From positions 1 to 64,000 of the forward strand of contig CAYYNP010000016.1 in NCBI GenBank assembly GCA_964472545.1: DNA of 64,000 nucleotides. The letters run 5' to 3'. The notes under the pieces were generated by a model that was not told the DNA's origin, ran no database searches, and saw nothing but the letters and a program-made list of their open reading frames with translations. Below, piece by piece: positions 8,929 to 16,660 of the stretch. Every line of letters starts with the position of its first letter. Position 1 is the first letter of the stretch. A program made the translations under genes and the position numbers. The stretch comes from CAYYNP01 sp964472545 (lineage in GTDB: Bacteria > Planctomycetota > Planctomycetia > Pirellulales > Thermoguttaceae).

Positions 8929-10188
8929 ATGCCCCTGCTGAAGACCGTCACCCTCGGCTGCAAGGTCAATCAGTACGAGACCGAGTACCTTCGCCAAGGC
9001 CTGGCCAGCCTGGGATATCGCGAGGCCGGCGACGGCGAACCGGCCGATCTGTGCGTCGTCAATTCGTGTACGGTCACCGCGCTGGCCGAGGCCAAGAGCC
9101 GCAAGGCGATCCGGCAGTTCGCCCGCCGCAACCCCCGGGCGGAGATCATCGTGATGGGCTGCTACGCCACTCGGGCCGCCGAAGAAGTGGCGGCGCTGCC
9201 CGGTGTGGTCGACGTCGTGACCGACAAACGTCAGTTGCCCGACTTGCTCGCCCGGCTGGGGGTCCTCGACGTGCCCGACGGCATCTCCACCTTCGGCAGC
9301 CGGCATCGGGCGTACGTCAAGGTGCAGGACGGCTGCCACATGCGGTGCAGCTACTGTATCATCCCCACGGTTCGTCCGGTGCTCAGCAGCCGGCCGGCCG
9401 GCGAAGTGACCGACGAAATCCGCCGGCTCATCGATCACGGCCATCGTGAAATCGTGCTCACCGGCATTCACCTCGGCCACTACGGGGTCGATTTGTCGGA
9501 GCCGGACGCCGATCTGCCCGGGCTGCTGAGGAAGATCGTTCGCATCGACGGCGAGTTCCGCGTGCGGCTCTCCAGCCTCGAAGCGTCGGAAGTCACCACA
9601 GAGTTGATTGCCGTGATGGCCGACAACGGTGATCGGATCTGTCCGCATCTGCACCTCTCGATGCAGAGCGGCTCCGACGACGTGTTGCGGCGGATGCGCC
9701 GGCCGTGGACCGCCGAGCAGTTCGTCCGCCGGTGTGAGGAAGTCCGCCGCGCGTTGGATGCCCCGGCCTTGACGACCGACGTGATCGTGGGCTTCCCCGG
9801 CGAAACGGACGACGAGTTCCAGGCCACGTGCCGTGTCGTACGCCGGGTCGGGTTCTCGAAGCTGCACGTCTTCCGCTATAGCCCTCGCCAAGGCACGCCC
9901 GCCGCCGACATGCCCGATCAGATCTCCGAGGCCGTCAAGCGACGCCGCGCCGCAGAATTGAGCGAATTGGGACTTCAGCTACGCCGCAATTATTTCGAGA
10001 GCCTCGCCGGCCGTCGGCTTCAAGTGCTCGTCGAAACGCCGCTGGATACACAGCCGGGAACGCTGGTCGGCACATCCGCCCGCTATGTTCCAGTAGAACT
10101 GCCGGGGGACGAAACGTTGATCGGCCGTATCGTGACGGCCACGGCCCGTGCCACTACGGACGACCGCGTGCAGGGTGTCATCGGCTAG
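8929..10188 (+). CDS. mtaB: tRNA (N6-threonylcarbamoyladenosine-37) methylthiotransferase MtaB
   Basis: MtaB is a radical SAM methylthiotransferase that makes ms2t6A37 in tRNAs reading ANN codons. The N-terminal UPF0004 domain carries three Cys for the second 4Fe-4S cluster (C11 in GCKVNQYETE, C47 and C78). The radical SAM motif C136xxxC140xxC143 (GCHMRCSYC) follows, then the SAM-binding core including SMQSGSDDVLRRMRR, and a short C-terminal TRAM-like segment. GCKVNQYE is typical of MtaB rather than MiaB or RimO. The length of 419 residues is usual. It is probably co-transcribed with clpS. Confidence 0.92.
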   Translation: MPLLKTVTLGCKVNQYETEYLRQGLASLGYREAGDGEPADLCVVNSCTVTALAEAKSRKAIRQFARRNPRAEIIVMGCYATRAAEEVAALPGVVDVVTDKRQLPDLLARLGVLDVPDGISTFGSRHRAYVKVQDGCHMRCSYCIIPTVRPVLSSRPAGEVTDEIRRLIDHGHREIVLTGIHLGHYGVDLSEPDADLPGLLRKIVRIDGEFRVRLSSLEASEVTTELIAVMADNGDRICPHLHLSMQSGSDDVLRRMRRPWTAEQFVRRCEEVRRALDAPALTTDVIVGFPGETDDEFQATCRVVRRVGFSKLHVFRYSPRQGTPAADMPDQISEAVKRRRAAELSELGLQLRRNYFESLAGRRLQVLVETPLDTQPGTLVGTSARYVPVELPGDETLIGRIVTATARATTDDRVQGVIG

Positions 10189-10202
10189 CTCTTCGCATAG
10201 AA

Positions 10203-10223
10203 GCCGCGACCGGTGGTCGCGCC
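10203..10223. repeat. Hairpin repeat (family B, copy 1)
   Basis: A perfect 7-base stem with a 3-base loop (CGCGACC-GGT-GGTCGCG, 10205-10221) lies 14 bases after the mtaB stop. The 21-base sequence recurs in inverted orientation at 11460-11480 with one mismatch. It may act as a transcription terminator without a U tail or as a REP-like element. Confidence 0.65.
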
Positions 10224-10323
10224 ACGGAGTCATCGCACAGTATGCCGCGGCCACGGGGTCTGGGCCGGATTGCCACCCTGATCGGTGCGTGGTACTCTAC
10301 TATGTGGGCAAAGGCTGGCGTGT

Positions 10324-10560
10324 ATGATGGGCCGGAATATGGCGTCGGACGACGACAAACTCCGCGAATGGGTGGAGACCTGGGCCAAGGCCGGGCCGCG
10401 GCTGGAGGCTCTTAAGCGCGCGGAGCTGCGCAACTTCAACCACGCGGACCACGCCGCGGAGATCGACGCCCTGCTGGAAATCGCCTGCCAGCATATCAGT
10501 CCGCAGCCGACCAGCGGGCTCGTGGAACAACAACGGCTCTTTGGGAAGCTGCCGCGATGA
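10324..10560 (+). CDS. Small hypothetical protein, possible antitoxin partner
   Basis: This 78-residue helical, charged protein ends ...EQQRLFGKLPR. It overlaps the next gene by four bases (ATGA), so the two are translationally coupled. The start is uncertain: ATG codons at 10324, 10327 and 10339 are in frame and none has a strong Shine-Dalgarno site; the frame is open to 10285. Its size and tight coupling to a nucleotidyltransferase of the AbiEii/DUF6036 kind suggest the antitoxin or regulatory half of a two-gene module, which is inference from context only. Confidence 0.55.
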   Translation: MMGRNMASDDDKLREWVETWAKAGPRLEALKRAELRNFNHADHAAEIDALLEIACQHISPQPTSGLVEQQRLFGKLPR

Positions 10561-11117
10561 ACGGGTTGTATGAGGCTGCCCTGGAGATCCAACGGTTCTG
10601 TCAACAGAGGCAGTGGGACTTCTGCATCATTGGTGGTCTGGCGGCAATCCGCTGGGGCGACCCACGGGCAACGCGGGACGTCGACGTGAGCCTGCTTACC
10701 GGCTTTGGAAGTGAGGCCGACTACGTCGACCAGATCCTGGCTCGGTTTTCGGGCAGAATCTCCGACTGCCGGCAATTCGCTCTGGAGAACCGCGTCCTGT
10801 TGGTCGCCGCCTCCAATGGCGTGCCCATCGACGTTGCGCTTGCGGCAGTTTCGTTCGAGGAGCGTCTCATCGCGCGGGCCACGCCGTTTGCCTTTCATCC
10901 GGAAGTCACGCTGGCCACCTGTTCTGCCGAGGATCTCGTGGTGATGAAGGCATTTGCAGGACGAGATCAAGATTGGGCAGCCATCGAAGGAATCGTGGTC
11001 CGACAGGGCAACGCACTCGACTGGCACTACATCGACGAGCAACTCGAACCACTCTGCCAACTGAGGGACGACCGCGAAACGCCGCGCCGTCTACACCGAT
11101 TCCGCACCGGCCAATAG
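10557..11117 (+). CDS. Nucleotidyltransferase-fold protein (AbiEii/DUF6036-like)
   Basis: This is a minimal nucleotidyltransferase-fold protein of 186 residues. It shows the nucleotide-binding GG pair at residues 26-27 (IIGGLAAIRWG) followed by the catalytic DxD in RATRDVDVSL (D41, D43), and a distal acidic segment SAEDLVVMKAFAGRDQDWAAIEGI. This pattern is that of stand-alone nucleotidyltransferases such as AbiEii toxins and MNT proteins, which nucleotidylate tRNA or partner proteins. Coupling to the preceding small gene by an ATGA overlap supports a toxin-antitoxin reading. The whole pair lies between inverted copies of a 21-base hairpin. Substrate and toxicity are not shown by the sequence. 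Confidence 0.75.
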   Translation: MNGLYEAALEIQRFCQQRQWDFCIIGGLAAIRWGDPRATRDVDVSLLTGFGSEADYVDQILARFSGRISDCRQFALENRVLLVAASNGVPIDVALAAVSFEERLIARATPFAFHPEVTLATCSAEDLVVMKAFAGRDQDWAAIEGIVVRQGNALDWHYIDEQLEPLCQLRDDRETPRRLHRFRTGQ

Positions 11118-11205
11118 AGCCGTGCCGGAAGACCATGCCTCGTCTTGGCACTCACGGGCCGTTGCCCAAGGGGGCCTGCGTCGACAGTCGGCGATGCCGG
11201 ATGCC

Positions 11206-11379
11206 TCAATGCCATATGCCCGCGACTGCCGAAAGGCCGCCGATAACCAGAAGGACTTCTCCCCAAGGCCACGGCACTGCCGCATATGGCAGCAGGCAAA
11301 TGACGGCCACGCCGTATCGCAGCCAGGGCGACTGTTCGGACCACCACTCGTAGAATCTGGAGAACATGTCCTGCTTCAT
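11206..11379 (-). CDS. Small membrane protein
   Basis: A 57-residue frame (from the internal ATG at 11379; ATG 11400 is also possible) encodes an amphipathic, Trp-rich start (MFSRFYEWWSEQSPWLRY) and two hydrophobic stretches, VAVICLLPYAAVPWP and VLLVIGGLSAVAGIW. The composition is typical of a real short membrane protein and not of a random frame in GC-rich DNA. Its ribosome site is weak. It is convergent with the nucleotidyltransferase gene. No function is assigned. Confidence 0.4.
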   Translation of the reverse strand: MKQDMFSRFYEWWSEQSPWLRYGVAVICLLPYAAVPWPWGEVLLVIGGLSAVAGIWH

Positions 11380-11459
11380 TCGCGACGCGACGCTCCACAT
11401 CCCGCAGACTAACGCATTCGACGACGAATCTCAACTCCCCGCGGCGGTCCCGCGGCCCG

Positions 11460-11480
11460 GGCGCGACCACCAGTCGCGGC
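11460..11480. repeat. Hairpin repeat (family B, copy 2, inverted)
   Basis: This is the inverse of 10203-10223 with one mismatch, containing CGCGAC-CACCA-GTCGCG. It starts just after the TAA stop of the GH3-family gene on the minus strand. Confidence 0.65.
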
Positions 11481-11481
11481 T

Positions 11482-13251
11482 TTATGACGCGAACTCTTCG
11501 GCCCATCCCGGCCGAGGATCCAAGGCAGCGGGTTTCACGTCGCCGGGCTTTTGGCCTTCGGCCACGCAACGGCGATGGTAGATCTGGCCGGCAGGTTCGG
11601 ACGAAGCGTCAAGCACGCTCACTTCCACCGGGGCCAGTTGCTCTAGGCGCGTGGCGTATCGGTAGTGCGGGTTCTCCTCCAAGCCGGCCTGCAACGCGGC
11701 CGCAAGCTGCCTGCGGGAAACTCCAGTGCCGCCGCCGCCCTGCAAGTAGAGCCGATATCGCGGCGGGCGTCCGTCGACGGGGACCAGCATGGCGAAGTCG
11801 GGCGAAAGACATCGCGTTTCAAACAAACGGTTTAGCACGCCGCCGACGTGTGCCTCGCTAAGCTTCTCGCCGACCAGATCGCTCACCCGGTCCGACTTGC
11901 CCAAGAACCGCAGCAGCGGACACTGTTCTTCAAAGTCGACGACCTCGACCTCGTCGCGAAGTTGATAGCGATACAGCCCGCCGCCGGTGGTTACGACCAC
12001 GCGGTATCGGCCGCCGCGGTCGAGTTGATGGGCTAACAGCCAGGTGTCGGTGTCGCCGGGCGATTCGTCCGTGGAGCCGATCGGCTCGAACTCGAAAAGG
12101 TGGGAGCGAACCGCCAGCGCCGCACCCGGCCGATCGACCAACGGGAACGAAACGAACGCCTCGGTCGCCAGCAGGCCCTTCGGCTGGATCTCGACGTCCG
12201 GAAACGTCTGCTTCAGTTCCGGCAGCCCCCACGCAGCGGCTGCGTCGCCCCAACAGCTTATCAATGACAGCCGCGGCCAGATCTGTCGCAGCTTTTCGGG
12301 CCACGACGCGTTGGATCGAAACACGGACTCGAGCGCGCCGGCCCGCCGCACATCGGCCCGCATGCCGAGCCTCCCGTGACGAACGTCGGCGCATAAGCGC
12401 CCCTGCCAATCCTCCAGCCGGCCGATCAATGCCGTGAGGAACGTCGGGTTCCAGACGGAAACCAACGCCAGATCTTCGGCGCGCAGCAGGTGCAGCAGCG
12501 TGAGGTAGCGGAAGTCGTCAGTGTCCTCTGTGCGGGCGACGTCGGAGGGAACGGCCAAGAGCCGGCCCATTGCCAAGCGCTCGATGCGGCCGAGGTACGC
12601 CGTGTCGTCGTCGAAGCCGATCGGGATGCCGCCGGCCGTTCGCCGCGGTGGCCCGAAGGCCGGCGAGATCGACCAATAGGCCCGGCCTCGCCGGACGGCC
12701 GGCCGACGTCGAAACAGGTCGGCGATCCAGGCCGCGATCACCCGTTGGAATTGTCGGCGAAGCGACGCTGTGTAGGGGATCAGCTTCTCGCCGGACGCCG
12801 TGCCGCTCGTGGGCTCCAAGAGTCGCACCGGCTCGGCGGTCAACACGTTCGGTTCTCCGGCGGCGATTCGCTCGATGTCCTTGGCGTACGCGTCGTACGT
12901 CGAAGGCGGCACGCGCCGTTGAAACTCCCGCGCGTCGCCGATTCGGGCGAAATTGTGTCGGCGGCCGAACTGCGTGTCGCGGTTGTCGGCAAGGATCTCC
13001 CGCAGCACGGCCTCTTGGCTTTCGGCTACGGCACGGGTCGCGCGATGAAAGGCCCTCAACTGCCCGCTACACTTGACCATCCAGGCCGTGTTTAGCCACC
13101 ACGCGAGAGTCCGTCGGCGACGGGGCCTCGGGTGGCTGGTGGCAGAGCGCAGCGGTGCCCCGGAGTTTTGGTTGCCTCTCTGGGGCACCGCTGCGCTTTG
13201 CCCCAGCCACCCATCGATTGGTGCATGCTTCTGGTTGGAACGGTCCATCAT
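11482..13251 (-). CDS. GH3-family acyl-adenylating enzyme
   Basis: GH3 proteins are ANL-type enzymes that adenylate a carboxylic acid and join it to an amine; plant members conjugate auxin and jasmonate, and bacterial members are scattered in biosynthetic clusters. Recognisable parts are the N-terminal helix LNTAWMVKCSGQLRAFHRA, the phosphate-binding LEPTSGTASGEKLIPYT, the central SLISCWGDAAAAWGLPEL and the late TTGGGLYRYQLRDEVEVV. With the ATG at 13251, which overlaps the stop of the upstream GNAT-like gene, the protein has 589 residues; residues of roughly 14-41 are then encoded by an inverted repeat. The next in-frame ATG, 13080, would cut into the conserved helix. The frame continues upstream to 14184 but that part is antisense-like shadow. 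It is the last gene of the radical SAM cluster. Confidence 0.75.
   Translation of the reverse strand: MMDRSNQKHAPIDGWLGQSAAVPQRGNQNSGAPLRSATSHPRPRRRRTLAWWLNTAWMVKCSGQLRAFHRATRAVAESQEAVLREILADNRDTQFGRRHNFARIGDAREFQRRVPPSTYDAYAKDIERIAAGEPNVLTAEPVRLLEPTSGTASGEKLIPYTASLRRQFQRVIAAWIADLFRRRPAVRRGRAYWSISPAFGPPRRTAGGIPIGFDDDTAYLGRIERLAMGRLLAVPSDVARTEDTDDFRYLTLLHLLRAEDLALVSVWNPTFLTALIGRLEDWQGRLCADVRHGRLGMRADVRRAGALESVFRSNASWPEKLRQIWPRLSLISCWGDAAAAWGLPELKQTFPDVEIQPKGLLATEAFVSFPLVDRPGAALAVRSHLFEFEPIGSTDESPGDTDTWLLAHQLDRGGRYRVVVTTGGGLYRYQLRDEVEVVDFEEQCPLLRFLGKSDRVSDLVGEKLSEAHVGGVLNRLFETRCLSPDFAMLVPVDGRPPRYRLYLQGGGGTGVSRRQLAAALQAGLEENPHYRYATRLEQLAPVEVSVLDASSEPAGQIYHRRCVAEGQKPGDVKPAALDPRPGWAEEFAS
13130..13212. 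repeat. Inverted repeat inside or just before the GH3 coding region
   Basis: Arms at 13130-13161 and 13182-13212 pair with one mismatch and one single-base bulge around a 20-base loop. The element lies 36 bases past the stop of the GNAT-like gene (13248) and within the N-terminal codons of the GH3 open frame. Confidence 0.75.
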
Positions 13252-13985
13252 GACTGCACCACAAACGCCGCCGGCTGCGGGCCCATCACACGATGAGCCG
13301 CCTTGGTGAAGTTGTCGCGCGAGAGCGGCGCGATGCAGCACAACTCGTCGCCCCGCGCGTGACCGGGGTTTCGCGACGCGAAGAACCGCACGTGCGGATC
13401 GCTCAGCCGCCCGGGTGTGAGATCGGCCACCCCGCGCTGCAACCGACAGCCGGCCCGCCCCGCACGGATCACGCCCGCCGCCGCATCGTAGCTCTCGGCG
13501 TACTTTTGCCGCGCAGCCGCATCGAGAATCGCCGAGCCCCACTGCGGCGTCGGCCGATCGTGGCGCGGATAGAACTCGTGGAAGAAGACCGGCAGGAAGC
13601 GATACGTCTTGTAGCCCTTGCTGATAAGAAACCAAAACAGTTCGGCAAACGGATGGGCGTCGATCAGCGAGACGGCGAAATGCCCCCAGACTTGAGCCAG
13701 CGGATTGCTGCCCCAGTGGTCGCGATGCACGATCGTATCGCCGGAGAAGAGCGCCAAGACTTGCCGGCCGTCGACGTCCAGGTCGAGCAGCCGTTGGGTG
13801 GAGAAGCCACGGATTGCGCCGCCGTCGGGATCGACCACCCGGATCACCCACTGCTTCTCGTCCAAGTCGGCGTCGAACTCGGCCCGGCGGACGTTGGCGT
13901 AGTAGCGCTGCATTAGCGCGAACATCTTGCCGCGATCGTCGGGCGTCAGTTCGGCAACGGTCAGTAGTTGTCCTTCGAGGTTCAT
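13248..13985 (-). CDS. Predicted GNAT-like acyltransferase
   Basis: This 245-residue soluble protein starts MNLEGQLLTVAELTPDDRGKM. Segments such as FSGDTIVHRDHWGSNPLAQVWGH and FLISKGYKTYRFLPVFFHEFYPR look like a conserved family that accompanies acyl-activating genes in bacterial clusters; a GNAT-type fold is my inference from the beta-alpha pattern and no precise family is recognised. It starts 2 bases after the stop of the upstream tandem-GNAT gene and its stop overlaps the ATG chosen for GH3, so these three genes are one transcription unit. A likely role is transfer or tailoring of an acyl chain activated by the GH3 enzyme. Confidence 0.65.
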   Translation of the reverse strand: MNLEGQLLTVAELTPDDRGKMFALMQRYYANVRRAEFDADLDEKQWVIRVVDPDGGAIRGFSTQRLLDLDVDGRQVLALFSGDTIVHRDHWGSNPLAQVWGHFAVSLIDAHPFAELFWFLISKGYKTYRFLPVFFHEFYPRHDRPTPQWGSAILDAAARQKYAESYDAAAGVIRAGRAGCRLQRGVADLTPGRLSDPHVRFFASRNPGHARGDELCCIAPLSRDNFTKAAHRVMGPQPAAFVVQS

Positions 13986-13987
13986 CG

Positions 13988-15103
13988 TTATAGGGTCCCC
14001 AGTTCCAGGTACGGCGGCCGGCCGTCCAGCGTGCCGCGGAGTCGCTCGCCGTCGTCAAACGTAACCAGGTACAACCGCGTGTCGTAGGTGTTCGTGGCAA
14101 ATGGCCGCACGGCCGGCAGCAGCGGGTCCGATTCGTGTAGGCCGACGAGCATGTGCCGGTTCGGTCCGCCGGCGTTGCGGGCAATCATCGATTGCAGCAA
14201 CGTTCCGGCCACGTACGGGTCTTCGTCGGCTACCACATACGCGGCACCGGTGAGATAGCGGAACGCCGCTCCCTCAGCGGGCAAGCTCGGCAGCCTGCGG
14301 ATCTTTGCCCATCCGTTGATGATCGGGCGGGCCCAACGCAGGAGGCCTTGGTAGCCGGCGACGACCGTTTGCCGAAAGCCGTGTTGATCCCAAGCGGCCA
14401 GCGTGCCGACGAGCTTCCCCCCGCGGAACGCCAGCAAGACGTCCTTCGGCCGGAGGTCCTTGAAAGTCGCCTCCCCGGAGAAGAAATCGCCCGCTCCATA
14501 TCGCGGGAAGAACTGACGGCGAGGCCCGGCGGCGGCTAAGAACGCAAGCATCTCGTCCAAATCGTCTCGCGTCGCTGTGCGTACCGTAACGTCGCCGTTG
14601 GTGCCGGCCGAACGAACCCGCCGCCTCGAGAGCGGGATCGCCAGCGTGTGGTATCGCCCGGCGAAGTGATACGCCGGCAATCCGGCCCGGCCGGAAGTCA
14701 ACAGCCCGATCGCCCGATCGTTCCCCTCGGCAATCGTGGTCAGGTAGAGCTTTGTGCGGCCATCGGCGTGCAGTTCGCGAAACAGCGCGTAGCCGCGGGC
14801 CAACAGCCCCAAGCTGCGGAACTCCGCCAGCAGTCGCAAGCTGCTCAGATATCCGATCGGTCGGTGTTGTCCGTTGACCGCCATCGTCCTCACCGACCGC
14901 GAGCCGAAGCCTGCGATCCGCCCCGTCTGCTCCTCCCGGACAACCACCACCTGATGAAACGGCCCTTCGACGGCGGCGGCGAAAAAACTCGGCTCGCGGC
15001 AAAAACTCACGGCGATGCGGCCGGGCATCACCGTGGCGGCCAGCACGTCGCGCAATTGCCGGTCGTCGGCGGCGGTGGCAAGTTCACACCGGAACCGGCT
15101 CAT
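13988..15103 (-). CDS. Tandem GNAT-domain acetyltransferase-like protein
   Basis: The protein (371 residues from ATG 15103, MSRFRCELATAADDRQ) contains two GNAT-like halves. The first has VVVREEQTGRIAGFGS and LAEFRSLGLLARGYALFREL; the second starts about residue 185 with VTVRTATRDDLDEMLAFL and continues VLLAFRGGKLVGTLAAW. The classical Q/RxxGxG/A loop is only partly kept, so substrate range and activity are uncertain. The start overlaps the end of the upstream radical SAM gene by 20 bases; the open frame to 15151 lies entirely inside that gene and is not used. The location between a radical SAM gene and an acyl-activating pair suggests an N- or O-acyl transfer step in the same pathway. Confidence 0.7.
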   Translation of the reverse strand: MSRFRCELATAADDRQLRDVLAATVMPGRIAVSFCREPSFFAAAVEGPFHQVVVVREEQTGRIAGFGSRSVRTMAVNGQHRPIGYLSSLRLLAEFRSLGLLARGYALFRELHADGRTKLYLTTIAEGNDRAIGLLTSGRAGLPAYHFAGRYHTLAIPLSRRRVRSAGTNGDVTVRTATRDDLDEMLAFLAAAGPRRQFFPRYGAGDFFSGEATFKDLRPKDVLLAFRGGKLVGTLAAWDQHGFRQTVVAGYQGLLRWARPIINGWAKIRRLPSLPAEGAAFRYLTGAAYVVADEDPYVAGTLLQSMIARNAGGPNRHMLVGLHESDPLLPAVRPFATNTYDTRLYLVTFDDGERLRGTLDGRPPYLELGTL

Positions 15104-16460
15104 CGACGGGCTCCCGTTGCTGTCTGCCCACGCCGAGTTTGCCCGCGCCAAGCCGCAGCCCCTGACGCAGCCCGATGTCGCCGTGCGACTGCCAATTCAG
15201 CCACAGATAGAGCGACGCCATCTTCGGGTTCCGCGCGTTTGCCTGAAAGTCCCAGAACCGCCGGAAGATCGACCCCACGCCAAAGAACCGCCGCCGCGCG
15301 TCGAGGCAATACTCTTTGAGTTCGTCGGCCGAGAGCCGCGCGGGTTGGAAGTTGACGTCGCCAATTCGGCCGGCCGGATCGAGCCACCAACGGTCGTTCA
15401 GCAGCCGGCCCTCTTCCTTCAGCCGCCGATAGAACGGCGTGCCGGGAAACGGCACCAGGTGGTTGAAGAACGACAGAAAGAGTTTCTGTTGCTTTGCAAA
15501 GCGAAGGCTGCGCTCGATCGTCTCGCGGTCGTCGTTGTCGTAGCCGAAGACGAACGTGCCGTAGATCGCCAGGCCGTGCCGTCGGATGCGCTGCAGGCTT
15601 TCGGCGTATCCGCCGCCCTTGAGGTTCCAGTGTTTGCCCATCGCGCGGAGCGTCTGCGGATCGAGCGACTCCATGCCGATTAGCAGCCCACGGCAGCCGC
15701 TCTTGACCATCAGGTCGAGCAACTTCTCGTCGCGCGCAATGTGGATGCTCGCCTGGGCCACCCAGTCGACGTTCAACCGTGTCAGCTCGCGGCAGAATTC
15801 GCGTGCCTTCTGCGGCTGGCTGACGACGTTGTCGTCGACCACGAAGAACCGCCGGCTGCCGGTGGCCTCCATCTCGGCCACGACCTCCTGCGGCGGGCGT
15901 TGGTTCTGTGTGGCGTTGTGAAAGGCCGTGATCGAGCAGAAGTCGCAGCGGAAGTTGCAGCCGCGGGAGAATTCGACCAGCGTCAGCTTCATGTAGTCCT
16001 TGCCGGCGAAGATCTCTCGGCGCGGCCGGATGCCCGCCAGCGAGACGGGCTGTGTGGTCCGATACACCGGCCGAAGCCGCCGGTGCTCGGCGTCGTCGAG
16101 CACCTGTTGCCAGACCGGCTCCGCGTCGCCGATCACGATTGCATCGGCCTCGGTGGCCGCTTCTTCCGGCATCAACGTCACGTGATATCCGCCCATCACC
16201 ACCGGTACGCCCCGAGCGCGAAACTCCCGGGCAATCCGATACGCTCGCAACGCCGTAAAGGTCTCCACGCTGATCGCCACCAGGTCGGTCGGTTTGTCCA
16301 GCGGGATCTCGTCGAAGCGGTCGTCGTAGAAGCGGATCTCGACGTCCGGCGGCGTCAGCCCGGCCAGCACCGCGATCGCCAACGGCTCCATCTGCCAGGC
16401 ACGCACGTACGGCATGCCCTCCTTGCGGCCGACGGCGGGATAAATGAGGGTGAGGTGCAT
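15084..16460 (-). CDS. B12-binding-type radical SAM protein (cluster copy 1)
   Basis: This is a radical SAM enzyme with an N-terminal Rossmann-like B12-binding-type domain (about residues 1-150, including VVMGGYHVTLMPEEA) and the cluster motif C168xxxC172xxC175 in SRGCNFRCDFCSI. The core includes FFVVDDNV, GMESLDPQTL and FVFGYDNDD, and the C-terminal 90 residues match the DUF4070-like tail shared with copies 3 and 4. Family members perform methylation, C-C bond formation or cyclisation on lipids and natural products. The canonical B12 ligand DxHxxG is absent, as in many relatives, so cobalamin use is not proven. It overlaps the downstream tandem-GNAT gene by 20 bases. Confidence 0.85.
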   Translation of the reverse strand: MHLTLIYPAVGRKEGMPYVRAWQMEPLAIAVLAGLTPPDVEIRFYDDRFDEIPLDKPTDLVAISVETFTALRAYRIAREFRARGVPVVMGGYHVTLMPEEAATEADAIVIGDAEPVWQQVLDDAEHRRLRPVYRTTQPVSLAGIRPRREIFAGKDYMKLTLVEFSRGCNFRCDFCSITAFHNATQNQRPPQEVVAEMEATGSRRFFVVDDNVVSQPQKAREFCRELTRLNVDWVAQASIHIARDEKLLDLMVKSGCRGLLIGMESLDPQTLRAMGKHWNLKGGGYAESLQRIRRHGLAIYGTFVFGYDNDDRETIERSLRFAKQQKLFLSFFNHLVPFPGTPFYRRLKEEGRLLNDRWWLDPAGRIGDVNFQPARLSADELKEYCLDARRRFFGVGSIFRRFWDFQANARNPKMASLYLWLNWQSHGDIGLRQGLRLGAGKLGVGRQQREPVDEPVPV

Positions 16461-16477
16461 GGTGGAGTGGCGTGGGT

Positions 16478-16556
16478 GGTTGTGAGTGGAGAGTGGTGGG
16501 GGGGGTGTGTTGGGGGTCGGGAGTTGGGAGTTGGGAGTTTCGTTGTGGTGGCGGGT
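16478..16556. repeat. G-rich low-complexity tract with short tandem repeats
   Basis: The 200-base gap between two radical SAM genes holds a G-rich run on the plus strand including three tandem GGGAGTT units near 16521-16541. No gene is seen. It is C-rich on the transcribed strand and could interfere with transcription or form G-quadruplexes. Confidence 0.5.
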
Positions 16557-16660
16557 TGGGGCCGTTTAGCAGCCGCCGGTACGGCGGCTTCGTTGGGATT
16601 GTGTATTTCGTTACTCAGTGGCCGGGGTCTGCCTCAAGTGGTGCCGGTGAGTCGTGAACG

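Noticed and set aside
13252..14184. N-terminal extension of the GH3 frame
   Set aside because: It is out-of-frame shadow of the GNAT-like gene with Arg-rich composition.
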